From positions 1 to 40,956 of the forward strand of contig NZ_JAYROR010000094.1 in assembly GCF_041911615.1 (NCBI RefSeq): 40,956 nt of DNA, given 5' to 3'. Numbering within the stretch: the stretch's first letter is position 1; every line of letters begins with the position of its first letter. This DNA is from Zoogloea sp041911615 (lineage in GTDB: Bacteria; Pseudomonadota; Gammaproteobacteria; Burkholderiales; Rhodocyclaceae). Shown one piece after another: positions 1-8,262 of the stretch. A program made the translations under genes and the position numbers. The notes below the pieces were generated by a model. The model saw nothing but the letters and a program-made list of their open reading frames with translations, was not told the DNA's origin and made no database searches.

Positions 1-78
1 ATCCCGAACAGGACCGTGAAACGAGACCGCGCCAATGATAGTGCACATCCGTGCGTGAAAGTAGGTCATCGTCAGACT
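1..78 (+). rRNA. rrf: 5S ribosomal RNA, 3' part only
   Basis: The first 78 bases match the 3' two-thirds of a bacterial 5S rRNA: the CCCGAAC loop-B region, GTGAAACGA, the GCGCC-AATGATAGT helix/loop segment and the closing GTAGGTCATCGTCAGACT. The 5' third lies outside the window. A strong hairpin starts 9 bases after the gene, as expected for the end of an rrn operon. The 3' end is placed by analogy with other betaproteobacterial 5S genes and could be off by 1-3 bases. Confidence 0.93.
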
Positions 79-86
79 CACCATAC

Positions 87-120
87 AACACCCCCTCAGG
101 CACATGCCTCAGGGGGTGTT
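87..120 (+). terminator. rrn operon terminator hairpin
   Basis: A perfect 14-bp stem (AACACCCCCTCAGG at 87-100, its complement at 107-120) encloses a CACATG loop just after the 5S gene. It is followed by TACGCTTT rather than a pure T run. Position and stem strength fit the intrinsic terminator of the rRNA operon. The bases from here to the next gene (121-290) contain no other feature I can support. Confidence 0.85.
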
Positions 121-290
121 ACGCTTTGGGGGAAAAAAGATGAATGCTGATTCGTAAGCTCTGCGCGACAGCGAAAACATCGTGACACTGGTGGGTTATT
201 CTATTTGTCACGAAGTGCGCAGAAATCGGTCGGCTGCGTCATGTCCGACCGCTGCGCGTGGGTATGTCGTTCAATTCTGGATGCGAAAAA

Positions 291-1316
291 ATGCGTTTGC
301 GGTTGGCTATCAACGGGTACGGGCGGATTGGACGGTGTTTTCTCAGGGCCCTGATGTTCTCGCCGCTGCGAGATCGTTTTTCTGTCGTGGCGATCAACGA
401 ACCGTCAGACCTCGAAAGCATGGCTTACCTGACGCGATTCGATTCGACACATGGCTGCTTTCCAGGCTCAGTCGATGTCGGCGATGGTCGCCTCAGGATC
501 AATAACGAAGAGATTCAGGTGTTTCACGCCCGCGAGCCGGCTGGCGTGAATTGGGCGGATCTTGGAATCGATATTTTGATCGAGGCATCCGGGCGCTATA
601 GTTTCCGTCACGAACTTGAGTCATTTTTAGGTGCGGGTTGTGAGCGTGTCCTGCTGTCGCACCCGGGAAACAGCGCAACCGATGTGGACCGGACCATTGT
701 TTACGGCCTCAACCATGACCTGTTGACGGGAACTGAGCGGATTGTCTCCGCGGCCTCTTGTACGACCAATGCGATCGTGCCGGTGCTTTCGATTTTGGAC
801 CAAGCATATGGGCTTGATCATGCGTTGCTCACGACGCTTCATTCGGTGATGAACGATCAGCCGCTTATCGATGGCTACCATCATGCCGATCTGCACCGGA
901 CGCGGTCAGCCATGCAATCCATGATTCCGGTTTCGACGGGGCTCGCGCGGGGGGTTGCTCGTCTCCTGCCTGATCTGGCGGGTCGAATTGAGGCGAAGGC
1001 GATTCGGGTGCCCGTCGTTAATGTTTCAGCCATTGATCTGGTTGCGCATCTTGAGCGCCCGACTACCGTTGTGGACGTCAACGCGCTGCTGCGAGAGGCT
1101 GCGGACGGGCGGAATTCGGGGCGGATGTCTTACACGGCTGCGCCGCATGCGTCGATCGATTTCAACCACAGCCCCCACTCTGCGATCATCGATGCCGGGC
1201 AGACGCGAATGAGCGGCGATCGGCTGCTCAACCTTTTGATCTGGTTCGATAATGAATGGGGCTTTGCCAATAGGATGCTCGATGTCGCCGCCTGCTGGGG
1301 CGAGCGGATGGCATAG
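291..1316 (+). CDS. epd: D-erythrose-4-phosphate dehydrogenase (GAPDH superfamily)
   Basis: The protein is an NAD-dependent dehydrogenase of the glyceraldehyde-3-phosphate dehydrogenase fold. It has the N-terminal dinucleotide-binding motif NGYGRIGR, the catalytic block SAASCTTN with the active-site Cys, and the C-terminal WFDNEWGFANR. The segment HSVMNDQ followed by DGYHHADLHRTRSA, and then IPVSTGLARG, is the pattern of Epd (erythrose-4-phosphate to 4-phosphoerythronate, the first step of DXP-dependent vitamin B6 synthesis) rather than of glycolytic GapA, which usually has HSYTNDQ. The start at 291 puts the dinucleotide fold at the N-terminus; a GTG at 258 and an ATG at 264 are in frame upstream but add only an atypical extension. 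The gene is alone between the rrn terminator and a convergent neighbour. Its codon usage is visibly less GC-biased than that of the following genes. A glycolytic or orphan GAPDH role cannot be excluded. Confidence 0.82.
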   Translation: MRLRLAINGYGRIGRCFLRALMFSPLRDRFSVVAINEPSDLESMAYLTRFDSTHGCFPGSVDVGDGRLRINNEEIQVFHAREPAGVNWADLGIDILIEASGRYSFRHELESFLGAGCERVLLSHPGNSATDVDRTIVYGLNHDLLTGTERIVSAASCTTNAIVPVLSILDQAYGLDHALLTTLHSVMNDQPLIDGYHHADLHRTRSAMQSMIPVSTGLARGVARLLPDLAGRIEAKAIRVPVVNVSAIDLVAHLERPTTVVDVNALLREAADGRNSGRMSYTAAPHASIDFNHSPHSAIIDAGQTRMSGDRLLNLLIWFDNEWGFANRMLDVAACWGERMA

Positions 1317-1325
1317 CGCACAGTT

Positions 1326-3344
1326 TCAGGAAAACGCTTCGGCGAAGCGGGTTGCCTGCCAGATGGCCCGTTTTGCGTCGAGTTCCGCCGCAATGTCCGC
1401 GCCGCCGACGAGTGTGAAGGGTATGTGCCGGGTCTCGAGCGCAAGCGCCAGATCGCGGGCGGGCTCCTGGCCGGCGCAGATTACGACGTGATCTGCATCG
1501 AGAAGGCGGATCTCTCCGTCGATTTCGATCCGCAGACCTGCGTCGTCGATGCTGAGGTAGCGCACGCCGGCAAGCATTTGAACGCCGCGTTTCCGCAATA
1601 ACAGGTTACGTGCCCAACCTGTCGTCTTGGCGAGGTTGCCGCCGATCTTGCTGGTCTTGCGCTGGAGCAGCCACAACTGCCGTGTCGCAGGTGCGGTCTG
1701 AGGATCGGCGAGGCCACCCCGTCGATCCGTGTATTCGACATCCAGGCCCCATTCGTGGCGATAGTCGGCGATCGGATCGGTGGTACCGGTGTGGCTCAAC
1801 AGTTCGGCGACATCGAAGCCGATGCCGCCAGCGCCGATGATCGCCACCTTGCGTCCCACCTCTCGCTTGCCAGCAACGACGTCCACGTAACTCACCACCT
1901 TCGGGTGGTCGATGCCGGGGATGTCCGGGCTGCGTGGCACGATGCCTGTGGCGAGAACGACGTGGTCGAAGTCGCCGAGACCGTCGGCGTCCACCTGTTG
2001 ACCGAGGCGTTGCGTCACGCCGAGTTCGGCCAGACGGGTGCCGAAGAAGCGAATCGTCTCGGCGAAGTCTTCCTTGCCTGGAATGCGGCAGGCGAGATTG
2101 AACTGACCCCCGATCTCCGCTGCGGCATCGAAGAGCGTGACGCGATGGCCCCGTTCGGCCAGGGTGGTGGCTGCAGCGAGGCCGGCCGGGCCGGCACCGA
2201 CGACCGCCACGGCTCGGGGCTGGGTGGTGGCGGTCGAGGGCGCGTCGAGTTCTCGGCAGGCGCGTGGATTGACGAGGCAGGACGCCGTCTGGCCGGCGAA
2301 GATGTGGTCGAGGCAGGCCTGATTGCAGGCGATGCAGGTGTTGATGGCATCGGGGCGCCCAGCTGCTGCCTTGCTCACGAAGTCGGGATCGGCCAGGAAC
2401 GGTCTGGCCATCGAGACCATGTCGGCGTCACCGCGGGTCAGAATGTCCTCGGCGGTCTGCGGATCGTTGATGCGGTTGCTGGCGATGAGCGGAATGGTGA
2501 CTTCGCGGCGCAGGCGACCGGTGAGGTCACTGAAGGCGCCGCGTGGAACGCTGCTCATGATCGTCGGGATGCGGGCTTCATGCCAGCCGATGCCGGTGTT
2601 GAGCAGGTTGATGCCGGTCTCCTCGGCGGCCTGGGCGAAGGCGACGACCTCGTTCCAAGTGCTGCCGCCCTCGACGAGGTCGAGGAGCGACAGCCGAAAG
2701 ATGATGATGAAGTCTGAGCCGCAGGCCTCTCGCACTGCGCGCAAGACTTCGAGCCCGAAGCGGATGCGATTTTCGAAACTTCCGCCCCAGCGGTCGTCGC
2801 GCAGATTGGTGCCAGGGGCGGCGAACTGGTTGATGAGGTAGCCTTCGGAGCCCATCACCTCGACGCCGTCGTAGCCCGCTTGGCGGGCGAGGGCGGCGGT
2901 GCGCGCGTAGTCGTCGATGGTTCGCAGGATCTCGGAGTCGGTCAGGGCGCGTGGGGTGATCGGATTGATCGGCGCCTTCAAGGCCGACGGGGCGACGGGC
3001 GATTTTCCGTACGCGTAACGACCGGTATGAAGGAGCTGTAAGCAGATCTTGCCGCCGGCTTCGTGGACTGCGTCCGTGATCAGGCGATGGCCATCGACGT
3101 CGGCCGCACTCTCCAGCAGGGCGCAGCCCTGGTGAATGCCGCCTTCGGCATTCGGAGCGAAACCGCCTGTGACGATCAGCCCGACGCCGCCACGGGCGCG
3201 GGCCGCATAAAAGGCGGCCAGTCGCTCGTGGGGATGGTCCCGTTCCTCCAGCCCGGTGTGCATCGACCCCATCAGGACGCGGTTGCGCAGTGTGGTGAAG
3301 CCGAGGTCGAGCGGGGCGAGCAGATGCGGGAAAGAGGAAGTCAT
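1326..3344 (-). CDS. fadH: NADPH-dependent 2,4-dienoyl-CoA reductase
   Basis: This 672-residue protein reduces 2,4-dienoyl-CoA intermediates during beta-oxidation of unsaturated fatty acids. The architecture matches E. coli FadH in order and length. An old-yellow-enzyme FMN barrel spans about residues 1-335. A 4Fe-4S cluster motif follows with Cys337, Cys340, Cys344 and Cys356. Then comes an FAD/NADPH module starting with VVGAGPAGLAAA near 381. The catalytic residues are visible as GSEGYLINQF (Glu167, Tyr169) and GWHEAR (His255), each 3 positions later than in E. coli. The start is set at 3344 because GGAG lies 7 bases upstream and the E. coli-like N-terminus begins there. A longer in-frame extension to 3401 lacks family support. 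The gene is convergent with epd, with only 9 bases between the stops. Related NADH:flavin oxidoreductases share this architecture, so the substrate is inferred. Confidence 0.88.
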   Translation of the reverse strand: MTSSFPHLLAPLDLGFTTLRNRVLMGSMHTGLEERDHPHERLAAFYAARARGGVGLIVTGGFAPNAEGGIHQGCALLESAADVDGHRLITDAVHEAGGKICLQLLHTGRYAYGKSPVAPSALKAPINPITPRALTDSEILRTIDDYARTAALARQAGYDGVEVMGSEGYLINQFAAPGTNLRDDRWGGSFENRIRFGLEVLRAVREACGSDFIIIFRLSLLDLVEGGSTWNEVVAFAQAAEETGINLLNTGIGWHEARIPTIMSSVPRGAFSDLTGRLRREVTIPLIASNRINDPQTAEDILTRGDADMVSMARPFLADPDFVSKAAAGRPDAINTCIACNQACLDHIFAGQTASCLVNPRACRELDAPSTATTQPRAVAVVGAGPAGLAAATTLAERGHRVTLFDAAAEIGGQFNLACRIPGKEDFAETIRFFGTRLAELGVTQRLGQQVDADGLGDFDHVVLATGIVPRSPDIPGIDHPKVVSYVDVVAGKREVGRKVAIIGAGGIGFDVAELLSHTGTTDPIADYRHEWGLDVEYTDRRGGLADPQTAPATRQLWLLQRKTSKIGGNLAKTTGWARNLLLRKRGVQMLAGVRYLSIDDAGLRIEIDGEIRLLDADHVVICAGQEPARDLALALETRHIPFTLVGGADIAAELDAKRAIWQATRFAEAFS

Positions 3345-3418
3345 GGCCGTCTCCAGTGCGGGATCGGCCGACATTTCAGGGGCTGTGCGGGCAAAAGTCA
3401 ATTTGCCCTAGCGGCAGG

Positions 3419-4585
3419 TCAGTCGCCGCGGGAGAGTGCGGGACGACGTGCGATTTCGACCTTGAGGTCGAGTTTTTCCTTGCCGCGGCGCAGTTCGAAG
3501 CCGGATTGACGGCCTGGCGGCAGTGCGGCGATGGCTTCGAGCATCGCCTGCGGGTCGTTGACCTTGCGTCCATCGACGGCCAGCAGCACGTCGCCGGGCC
3601 TGATGCCGGCGCGGTCCGCCGGGCTGCCGCGCATCACGCCGGAAATCAGCGTGCCGTCGGCGTTGGGCAGGCCGAAGGAGTCGGCCAGTTCGGTGGTGAT
3701 CGACTGCACTTCGACACCGATCCAGCCCCGGGTGACCGATCCGGTCTGGATGATCTGCTCCATCACATTGCGCGCGAGGGAAACCGGGATTGCGAAACCG
3801 ATCCCGAGCGAGCCGCCCGTGCGCGAGTAGATCGCCGAGTTGATGCCGACGAGGTTGCCCGCCGCATCGATTAGCGCCCCACCCGAGTTGCCGGGATTGA
3901 TCGCGGCATCGGTCTGAATGAAGTCTTCGAAGGTGTTGATGCCGAGATGAGACCGTCCCAGCGCCGAAACGATGCCCATCGTGACCGTCTGACCCACGCC
4001 GAATGGGTTGCCGATGGCCAGCACGACATCGCCGACACGCAGTTGCTCTGGGTGGCCGAAAGTGATGGCGTGGAGCTTGCCGTCGGATTTGATCTGCAGC
4101 ACGGCGAGGTCGGATTCGGGGTCGCGCCCGACGACCCGCGCCGGCAGCTTGCGCCCGTCATTGAGGGCGACCTCGATCTCGTCGGCCGCCTCGACGACGT
4201 GGTTGTTGGTGAGGACGTAACCTTCGGGCGAGACGATGACGCCGGAGCCGAGGCCCGAGGCGCGTTGCTGGGGGCGATTGTCGAGGCGGTCGCCGAAGAA
4301 GTGGCGGAACAGCGGATCGTCGGCAAACGGGTGGCGCTGCGCCTTGACTTCCTTGCTGGTGAAGATGTGGACGACCGATGGCAGTGCGTGCTGGGCGGCA
4401 TCGGCGTAGGAGCTCACCGCCTTATTGCCGGCGGGTGTCGAGGACGGGATGAGGGCTTCCTGGATCGTGATCGACGACGGGCTGGCCCGCTCACCGATCC
4501 ATTCGGGCTTGAGCGTGCTGACCACGAAAAGCAGCGCCACCGAAATGGTGACGGCTTGGGCGAAGATCATCCACAGGCGATGCAT
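3419..4585 (-). CDS. Membrane-anchored HtrA-type serine protease with one PDZ domain
   Basis: This is a periplasmic trypsin-like protease of the Do/HtrA family, 388 residues long. A hydrophobic segment at about residues 7-23 with no obvious cleavage site probably anchors it to the inner membrane. The catalytic triad is visible as His129 (TNNHVV), Asp159 (ESDLAV) and Ser234 (NPGNSGGAL). A single PDZ domain occupies about residues 285-375 (GVMRGSPADRAGIRPGDVLL). One transmembrane anchor, a protease and one PDZ domain is the DegS/AlgW layout, which in proteobacteria cleaves the anti-sigma factor RseA in the envelope stress response. The NPGNSGG protease core is equally close to DegQ, so I give no symbol. 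The gene is divergent from the Nif3 gene, with 66 bases between the start codons. Confidence 0.85.
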   Translation of the reverse strand: MHRLWMIFAQAVTISVALLFVVSTLKPEWIGERASPSSITIQEALIPSSTPAGNKAVSSYADAAQHALPSVVHIFTSKEVKAQRHPFADDPLFRHFFGDRLDNRPQQRASGLGSGVIVSPEGYVLTNNHVVEAADEIEVALNDGRKLPARVVGRDPESDLAVLQIKSDGKLHAITFGHPEQLRVGDVVLAIGNPFGVGQTVTMGIVSALGRSHLGINTFEDFIQTDAAINPGNSGGALIDAAGNLVGINSAIYSRTGGSLGIGFAIPVSLARNVMEQIIQTGSVTRGWIGVEVQSITTELADSFGLPNADGTLISGVMRGSPADRAGIRPGDVLLAVDGRKVNDPQAMLEAIAALPPGRQSGFELRRGKEKLDLKVEIARRPALSRGD

Positions 4586-4587
4586 CG

Positions 4588-4593
4588 TAAAAT
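4588..4593 (+). promoter_or_regulatory. Candidate -10 element for the Nif3-family gene
   Basis: TAAAAT lies about 58 bases upstream of the Nif3-family start codon, in the short divergent region next to the protease start. No good -35 hexamer is visible at the usual spacing, so this rests on position and the hexamer alone. Confidence 0.35.
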
Positions 4594-4651
4594 CTGTCTT
4601 CGACGCGCGCGGGCGCGTTCATCTTGCTGAGAATCTGGAAGGGAAACGGCC

Positions 4652-5398
4652 ATGGAACGAGCCGAATTGCAGCGTTATCTCGACACTCTGCTGGAGGTCG
4701 GGCGATTCAAGGATTATTGCCCAAACGGCTTGCAGGTGGAAGGTCGCGCGCAGATCGAGCGGATCGTTTGCGGTGTCACGGCTAGCCAGGCGTTGCTCGA
4801 CGCGGCGGTGGCCCAGCGGGCTGATGCGGTGCTGGTCCACCACGGGTATTTCTGGCGCGGCGAGGATGGGCGGGTGACCGGCTTGCGCCGCAGGCGCCTG
4901 GCCACGCTGCTCGCCAACGACATCAACCTGCTGGCCTATCACCTGCCGCTGGATGCGCATCCGACTTTGGGCAACAACGCGCAACTGGCGGCGCTCCTGG
5001 GCTGGTTGCCGGATGGGCGCTTCGGCGAGCAGGACCTGGGCTGGAGCGGGCGCCTCGCGGAGCCTCGACCCTTGCTGGCCATCGCGCGGCAGGTCGCTGC
5101 GATGCTGGGACGCGAACCGTTGGTGCTGGGCGATCCGGATCGACGGGTGAGCCGGATCGGTTGGTGCACCGGCGGTGCGCAGGGCTATTTCGAGCAGGCG
5201 ATTGCCAGCGGTGTCGACTGTTTCGTGTCGGGCGAAGCCTCGGAGCCGACGACCCATCTGGCACGGGAGTCGGGGGTGGCCTATCTGGGGGTCGGCCACC
5301 ACGCCAGCGAACGCTACGGGGTGAAGGCGCTGGGGGCGCATCTGGCGGCCCAGTTCGGGCTTGAAGTGCGCTTCGTGGAGATCGAAAACCCGGTGTGA
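4652..5398 (+). CDS. Nif3-like dinuclear metal-centre protein (YbgI family)
   Basis: The 248-residue protein has the marks of the Nif3/YbgI family, which forms hexameric rings with a two-metal site and is often annotated as a GTP cyclohydrolase 1 type 2 homologue; its real function is unsettled. Visible features are the N-terminal LxxxLxxxxxKDYCPNGLQVEG block, the metal-binding VHHGYFW segment, NLLAYHLPLDAHPTLGNNAQLA, and the C-terminal FVSGEASEPTTH and LGVGHHASE blocks with clustered His and Glu ligands. Its length equals that of E. coli YbgI. The start is supported by a GGAAGGG ribosome-binding site 8 bases upstream. The stop lies 10 bases from the stop of the convergent FimV-like gene. Confidence 0.88.
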   Translation: MERAELQRYLDTLLEVGRFKDYCPNGLQVEGRAQIERIVCGVTASQALLDAAVAQRADAVLVHHGYFWRGEDGRVTGLRRRRLATLLANDINLLAYHLPLDAHPTLGNNAQLAALLGWLPDGRFGEQDLGWSGRLAEPRPLLAIARQVAAMLGREPLVLGDPDRRVSRIGWCTGGAQGYFEQAIASGVDCFVSGEASEPTTHLARESGVAYLGVGHHASERYGVKALGAHLAAQFGLEVRFVEIENPV

Positions 5399-5408
5399 CG
5401 CGAAGGCG

Positions 5409-7199
5409 TCAGCCGTCGAAGGCAGAGATCGTTGCCGGCGCCGGCGCAGGATCCATGGGTTCCAGCGTCGGCTCGGTGGGCGGTTTGTAGGCGCCGAGTT
5501 CGTCGTCGAGGATGGCCAGCAGGAGCAGCAGCTCTTCGACGACCGTGAGCGGGAAACCCTGGCGGGTGCCGTTGCGGTTGTCGCGCAGGATCTGGTGGAT
5601 GTAAATCTGTGCTTCCTGAGTGCCCCACAGCTCTTGCAGGCGCTGGCAGATGTGGCCCATCTGCTCGACGCTGTCGGGGGTCGAGCGAGCGTCGTTGAAA
5701 TCGTTCCAGCTGACCAGCTTCACGTTGAAGGTCTTGTTGAGCTGACGCGTGAGGACCTCGAACTCGGCCCGCATGCCGGCCACATGATAGACCTCGAGGA
5801 GCTTCAGCCACGGCTTGACGGCTTGGCGCGGATTGTTGCGGATGTAGTCGGCGAGGGTTTCGGCGGCGCCCTGGGTGCGCCCGAACGACATCATGATCTC
5901 GGCCAGCTCGAGGGCCGAGTCCTGCTCGTCGACAGTTTCGTCGAAGGGGATCGGGTGGGCCGGCGCGAAGGTCGGGTCGGCCCACTCCCCGCCGTTATCG
6001 ACCGGCGTCGGAATGGACAGATCGACGACCGGAAGCTCGTCGCGCTCCGGCGGGAGCGGGGCAGCCTTCTTTTCGGCCTGTGGACTGCTCGCGGTGGTCT
6101 GCGGTGCGCTGAGGCGGAAGTCGGGCTGAGTGGTCGGCTCGGCGGCCTCGAAGGGTTCGGTGTGGCGCCGGCGGCGAAGCCAGATCAGCGCGCCACCGCC
6201 GAGCAGCACCGCCAGCAGGCCGGCAATCGGCGCCCCCCATTGGCGCAGTGGCTCCGCCAGCGCGGTGGGCAGGGCGCCGAGCGGATCGGGTTGCGCGGGG
6301 GCTGCTGGCGTGGGCGTCGCAGGACGGGCGGCGGTCGGCGGCGAGGTGGTGACGGTGCCGGGCGTGCCCGGGGTGCCGTCGAGCTGGGCGACGCGCTCCT
6401 TGAGCATCGCCTGGTATTCCTCGAGGCGTTTGATCTTCTCGGTGACCTCGAGTTGCGCGGCGATGCGGTCGTCGATGTCGGCGAGGGTGCGTTGTTCCTG
6501 GCGTAGCTGCTCGCGGGTGCCTTCGGGGGCATCCTCCGTCGGTGGATTGGCGAGGGCCAGACTCATGCGCAGCGGCACAAGGCCAGCTTCGGTGCCGGTG
6601 CCGAGGATCAGCCGGTCGTGGCGGGGAGGCTCGGCGCGGCGATGCTGAGCCGCGTCGCGCGGTGCGCGCGCAGGTTTGGCGGCGGTGGACTGGCCGTCGA
6701 CGCCGGCCACAGCGAGCCGTCGTGGCGCTGTGCTGGCGCGGGGAGGGCGCGCCGACGCACCGGTGCTGTCGCTGGCGACCGCGGGCGGCGAGTCGAACTG
6801 ACGCGGGGCCGTGGGCGTGGCGATGCGGGGAATGGGCGGCTGGAGCAGAATCGGATAATCGCGGCGCAGTTCGCCATTGCAGGTGAACTGCAGGCCGAGC
6901 ATCGCGATCGGGTGATTGACCGGCTCGCGCGTGGTGACGACCAGACGGTCGCCCACCAGGCGCAGGCGGGCGTTGTAGATCCAGGGAACGTCGTCGCTGC
7001 CGGCGCCGCTGACCCGTTTGAAGCACGCAACGTCGAGTTCTTCGCCCGCAGAGCGGACCAGCCGGACTTCGGCCCGCAGCGGTTCGCCGAGGGACGATTG
7101 CGCAACGAGCTCGCCCAGCCCGACCGCACTGACGGAGGGGCTACCGAGGGGAGCGAGGGTTGCGACGAGCAGGGTAAGTGACTTGCGCGTGCTGTTCAT
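5409..7199 (-). CDS. FimV-like protein with one membrane span
   Basis: The 596-residue protein begins with a probable signal peptide (cleavage after SVSA, near residue 25). The FimV N-terminal signature follows directly: GLGELVAQSSLGEPLRAEV, then the beta-rich domain to about residue 122. A proline/alanine-rich linker, a charged coiled coil (about 220-272) and one transmembrane helix (about 322-340, followed by RRRRH) come next. A soluble C-terminal part of helical repeats starts at about 420 (LELAEIMMSFGRTQGAAETL). In Pseudomonas, FimV is a large polar scaffold that binds peptidoglycan and controls type IV pili and c-di-GMP or cAMP signalling. This copy is much shorter and has no pilus gene beside it, so its role is inferred from the domain. 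The start at 7199 is chosen because the signal peptide begins there; no strong Shine-Dalgarno is visible. Confidence 0.75.
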   Translation of the reverse strand: MNSTRKSLTLLVATLAPLGSPSVSAVGLGELVAQSSLGEPLRAEVRLVRSAGEELDVACFKRVSGAGSDDVPWIYNARLRLVGDRLVVTTREPVNHPIAMLGLQFTCNGELRRDYPILLQPPIPRIATPTAPRQFDSPPAVASDSTGASARPPRASTAPRRLAVAGVDGQSTAAKPARAPRDAAQHRRAEPPRHDRLILGTGTEAGLVPLRMSLALANPPTEDAPEGTREQLRQEQRTLADIDDRIAAQLEVTEKIKRLEEYQAMLKERVAQLDGTPGTPGTVTTSPPTAARPATPTPAAPAQPDPLGALPTALAEPLRQWGAPIAGLLAVLLGGGALIWLRRRRHTEPFEAAEPTTQPDFRLSAPQTTASSPQAEKKAAPLPPERDELPVVDLSIPTPVDNGGEWADPTFAPAHPIPFDETVDEQDSALELAEIMMSFGRTQGAAETLADYIRNNPRQAVKPWLKLLEVYHVAGMRAEFEVLTRQLNKTFNVKLVSWNDFNDARSTPDSVEQMGHICQRLQELWGTQEAQIYIHQILRDNRNGTRQGFPLTVVEELLLLLAILDDELGAYKPPTEPTLEPMDPAPAPATISAFDG

Positions 7200-7289
7200 C
7201 AAGAAATCGATCGTGATCCGGCAAGGTGACGCTGGCTGTTTGGTCGGGCGGCAGTGAGTCGAAGCGGGCACCATCGCCAAAGCTACAGT

Positions 7290-7295
7290 ATTCTA
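7290..7295 (-). promoter_or_regulatory. Candidate -10 element for the FimV-like gene
   Basis: On the minus strand this reads TAGAAT, about 90 bases upstream of the FimV-like start codon. The same hexamer type precedes several other genes here (ilvE, murI). The -35 side is not convincing. Confidence 0.4.
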
Positions 7296-7416
7296 AAGAA
7301 GTTTGTGGGCTGTCGCGGTGCCAAGTCGGGGCGCCGCGGGCCTGAAATGTGACGAGTCGTACCCCGAACGGCAATTTTTACGAGTTTTTTAGCCTTTTCG
7401 TTTTTTTCTTTTTGCT

Positions 7417-7968
7417 ATGCCCCTGCCTCAGCCCAAAGTCGGGCGCGCCCGCGCCCACCGTCGCCGCATCGAAGTCCAGGGTTTTACCCGTGACGACGGC
7501 CTGTTCGACCTGGATGCGCGCCTGACCGACCAGAAGGATCTGGACTACCCCCTCTCCACCGGCGTCCGCAAGGCGGGCGATCCGGTGCACGATCTGTTCA
7601 TCCGCGTGACCATCGACGGCACATTCACCATCGTCGATGTGGCGGCGAGTTCGGACTGGGTGCCCTATCCGGGAGCGTGCGGCGCGATCACGCCGGCCTA
7701 TCGGCAGCTCATCGGGCTCAATCTGGTGCGGGGATTCCGCCGGACGGTGGGCGAGATGTTCGCCGATGTGCGGGGGTGTTCCCATCTCACCGAGCTGCTG
7801 CTGTCCCTGCCGACCACGGCGATCCAGACCTTCGCCACGTTCCGCAAGGAAAACGACGACGGCGCCGAGAAGCCTTTCCAGCTCGACCGCTGCCACGCGC
7901 TCGAGACCACCTCGGAGACCGTCATGCGCTATTACCCGAAATGGTATCGCGGAGATGCGGCGGACTGA
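7417..7968 (+). CDS. DUF2889 family protein of unknown function
   Basis: The 183-residue protein carries the DUF2889 pattern: HRRRIEVQGFTRDDGLFDLDARL near the N-terminus, then a domain with DPVHDLFIRVTIDGTFTIVDVAAS, a CGAITPAYRQLIGLNLVRGF segment and GCSHLTELLL. No enzymatic function is established for the family. No signal peptide or membrane segment is present, so it is probably cytosolic. The ATG at 7417 is the only sensible start. It has no purine-rich ribosome-binding site and instead follows a T-rich tract (about 7376-7414). It is divergent from the FimV-like gene and upstream of sucCD, from which it is separated by 294 bases. Confidence 0.78.
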   Translation: MPLPQPKVGRARAHRRRIEVQGFTRDDGLFDLDARLTDQKDLDYPLSTGVRKAGDPVHDLFIRVTIDGTFTIVDVAASSDWVPYPGACGAITPAYRQLIGLNLVRGFRRTVGEMFADVRGCSHLTELLLSLPTTAIQTFATFRKENDDGAEKPFQLDRCHALETTSETVMRYYPKWYRGDAAD

Positions 7969-8027
7969 CCCGCGCCGCCGCCGGTTGCGCGGTGCAGCGT
8001 GAAAACGGTCGCGCCCCTGGTTTCGTA

Positions 8028-8033
8028 TATAAT
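8028..8033 (+). promoter_or_regulatory. Candidate sucCD -10 element in the 294-base gap
   Basis: A consensus TATAAT lies in the gap 7969-8262 between the DUF2889 gene and sucC, about 230 bases upstream of sucC. No clear -35 is seen. If used, it gives sucC a 5' leader of about 220 bases. I recognise no riboswitch or terminator in that leader. Confidence 0.45.
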
Positions 8034-8262
8034 TGTTTGATTCCCAATCCGGTGTTCCGGCGGCTCGCCGTCGGCAAGGCCGGGGCAGGATCGCCTTGCG
8101 GGTCGGTCGGCCATTCGTGCCGATTGCATGCGAGGTGAAGCGGTGTCTGCGTTGGACGAGGGAGAACGGCGCAGGTATCGCGGGGTGCAGCGTGCCCCGA
8201 AGAGTCCCATCAACCAAGCGTAAGCGGCCTTTTCAGGCCAAGACTTCGATCGAAGGGCAACC

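Noticed and set aside
258..290. An N-terminal extension of Epd from a GTG at 258
   Set aside because: The extra 11 residues precede the conserved start of the dinucleotide fold and match nothing expected; the ATG at 291 fits the family.
1755..2717. A 320-codon plus-strand frame opposite fadH
   Set aside because: Same composition signature as the other antisense shadows; fadH on the opposite strand has all catalytic residues.
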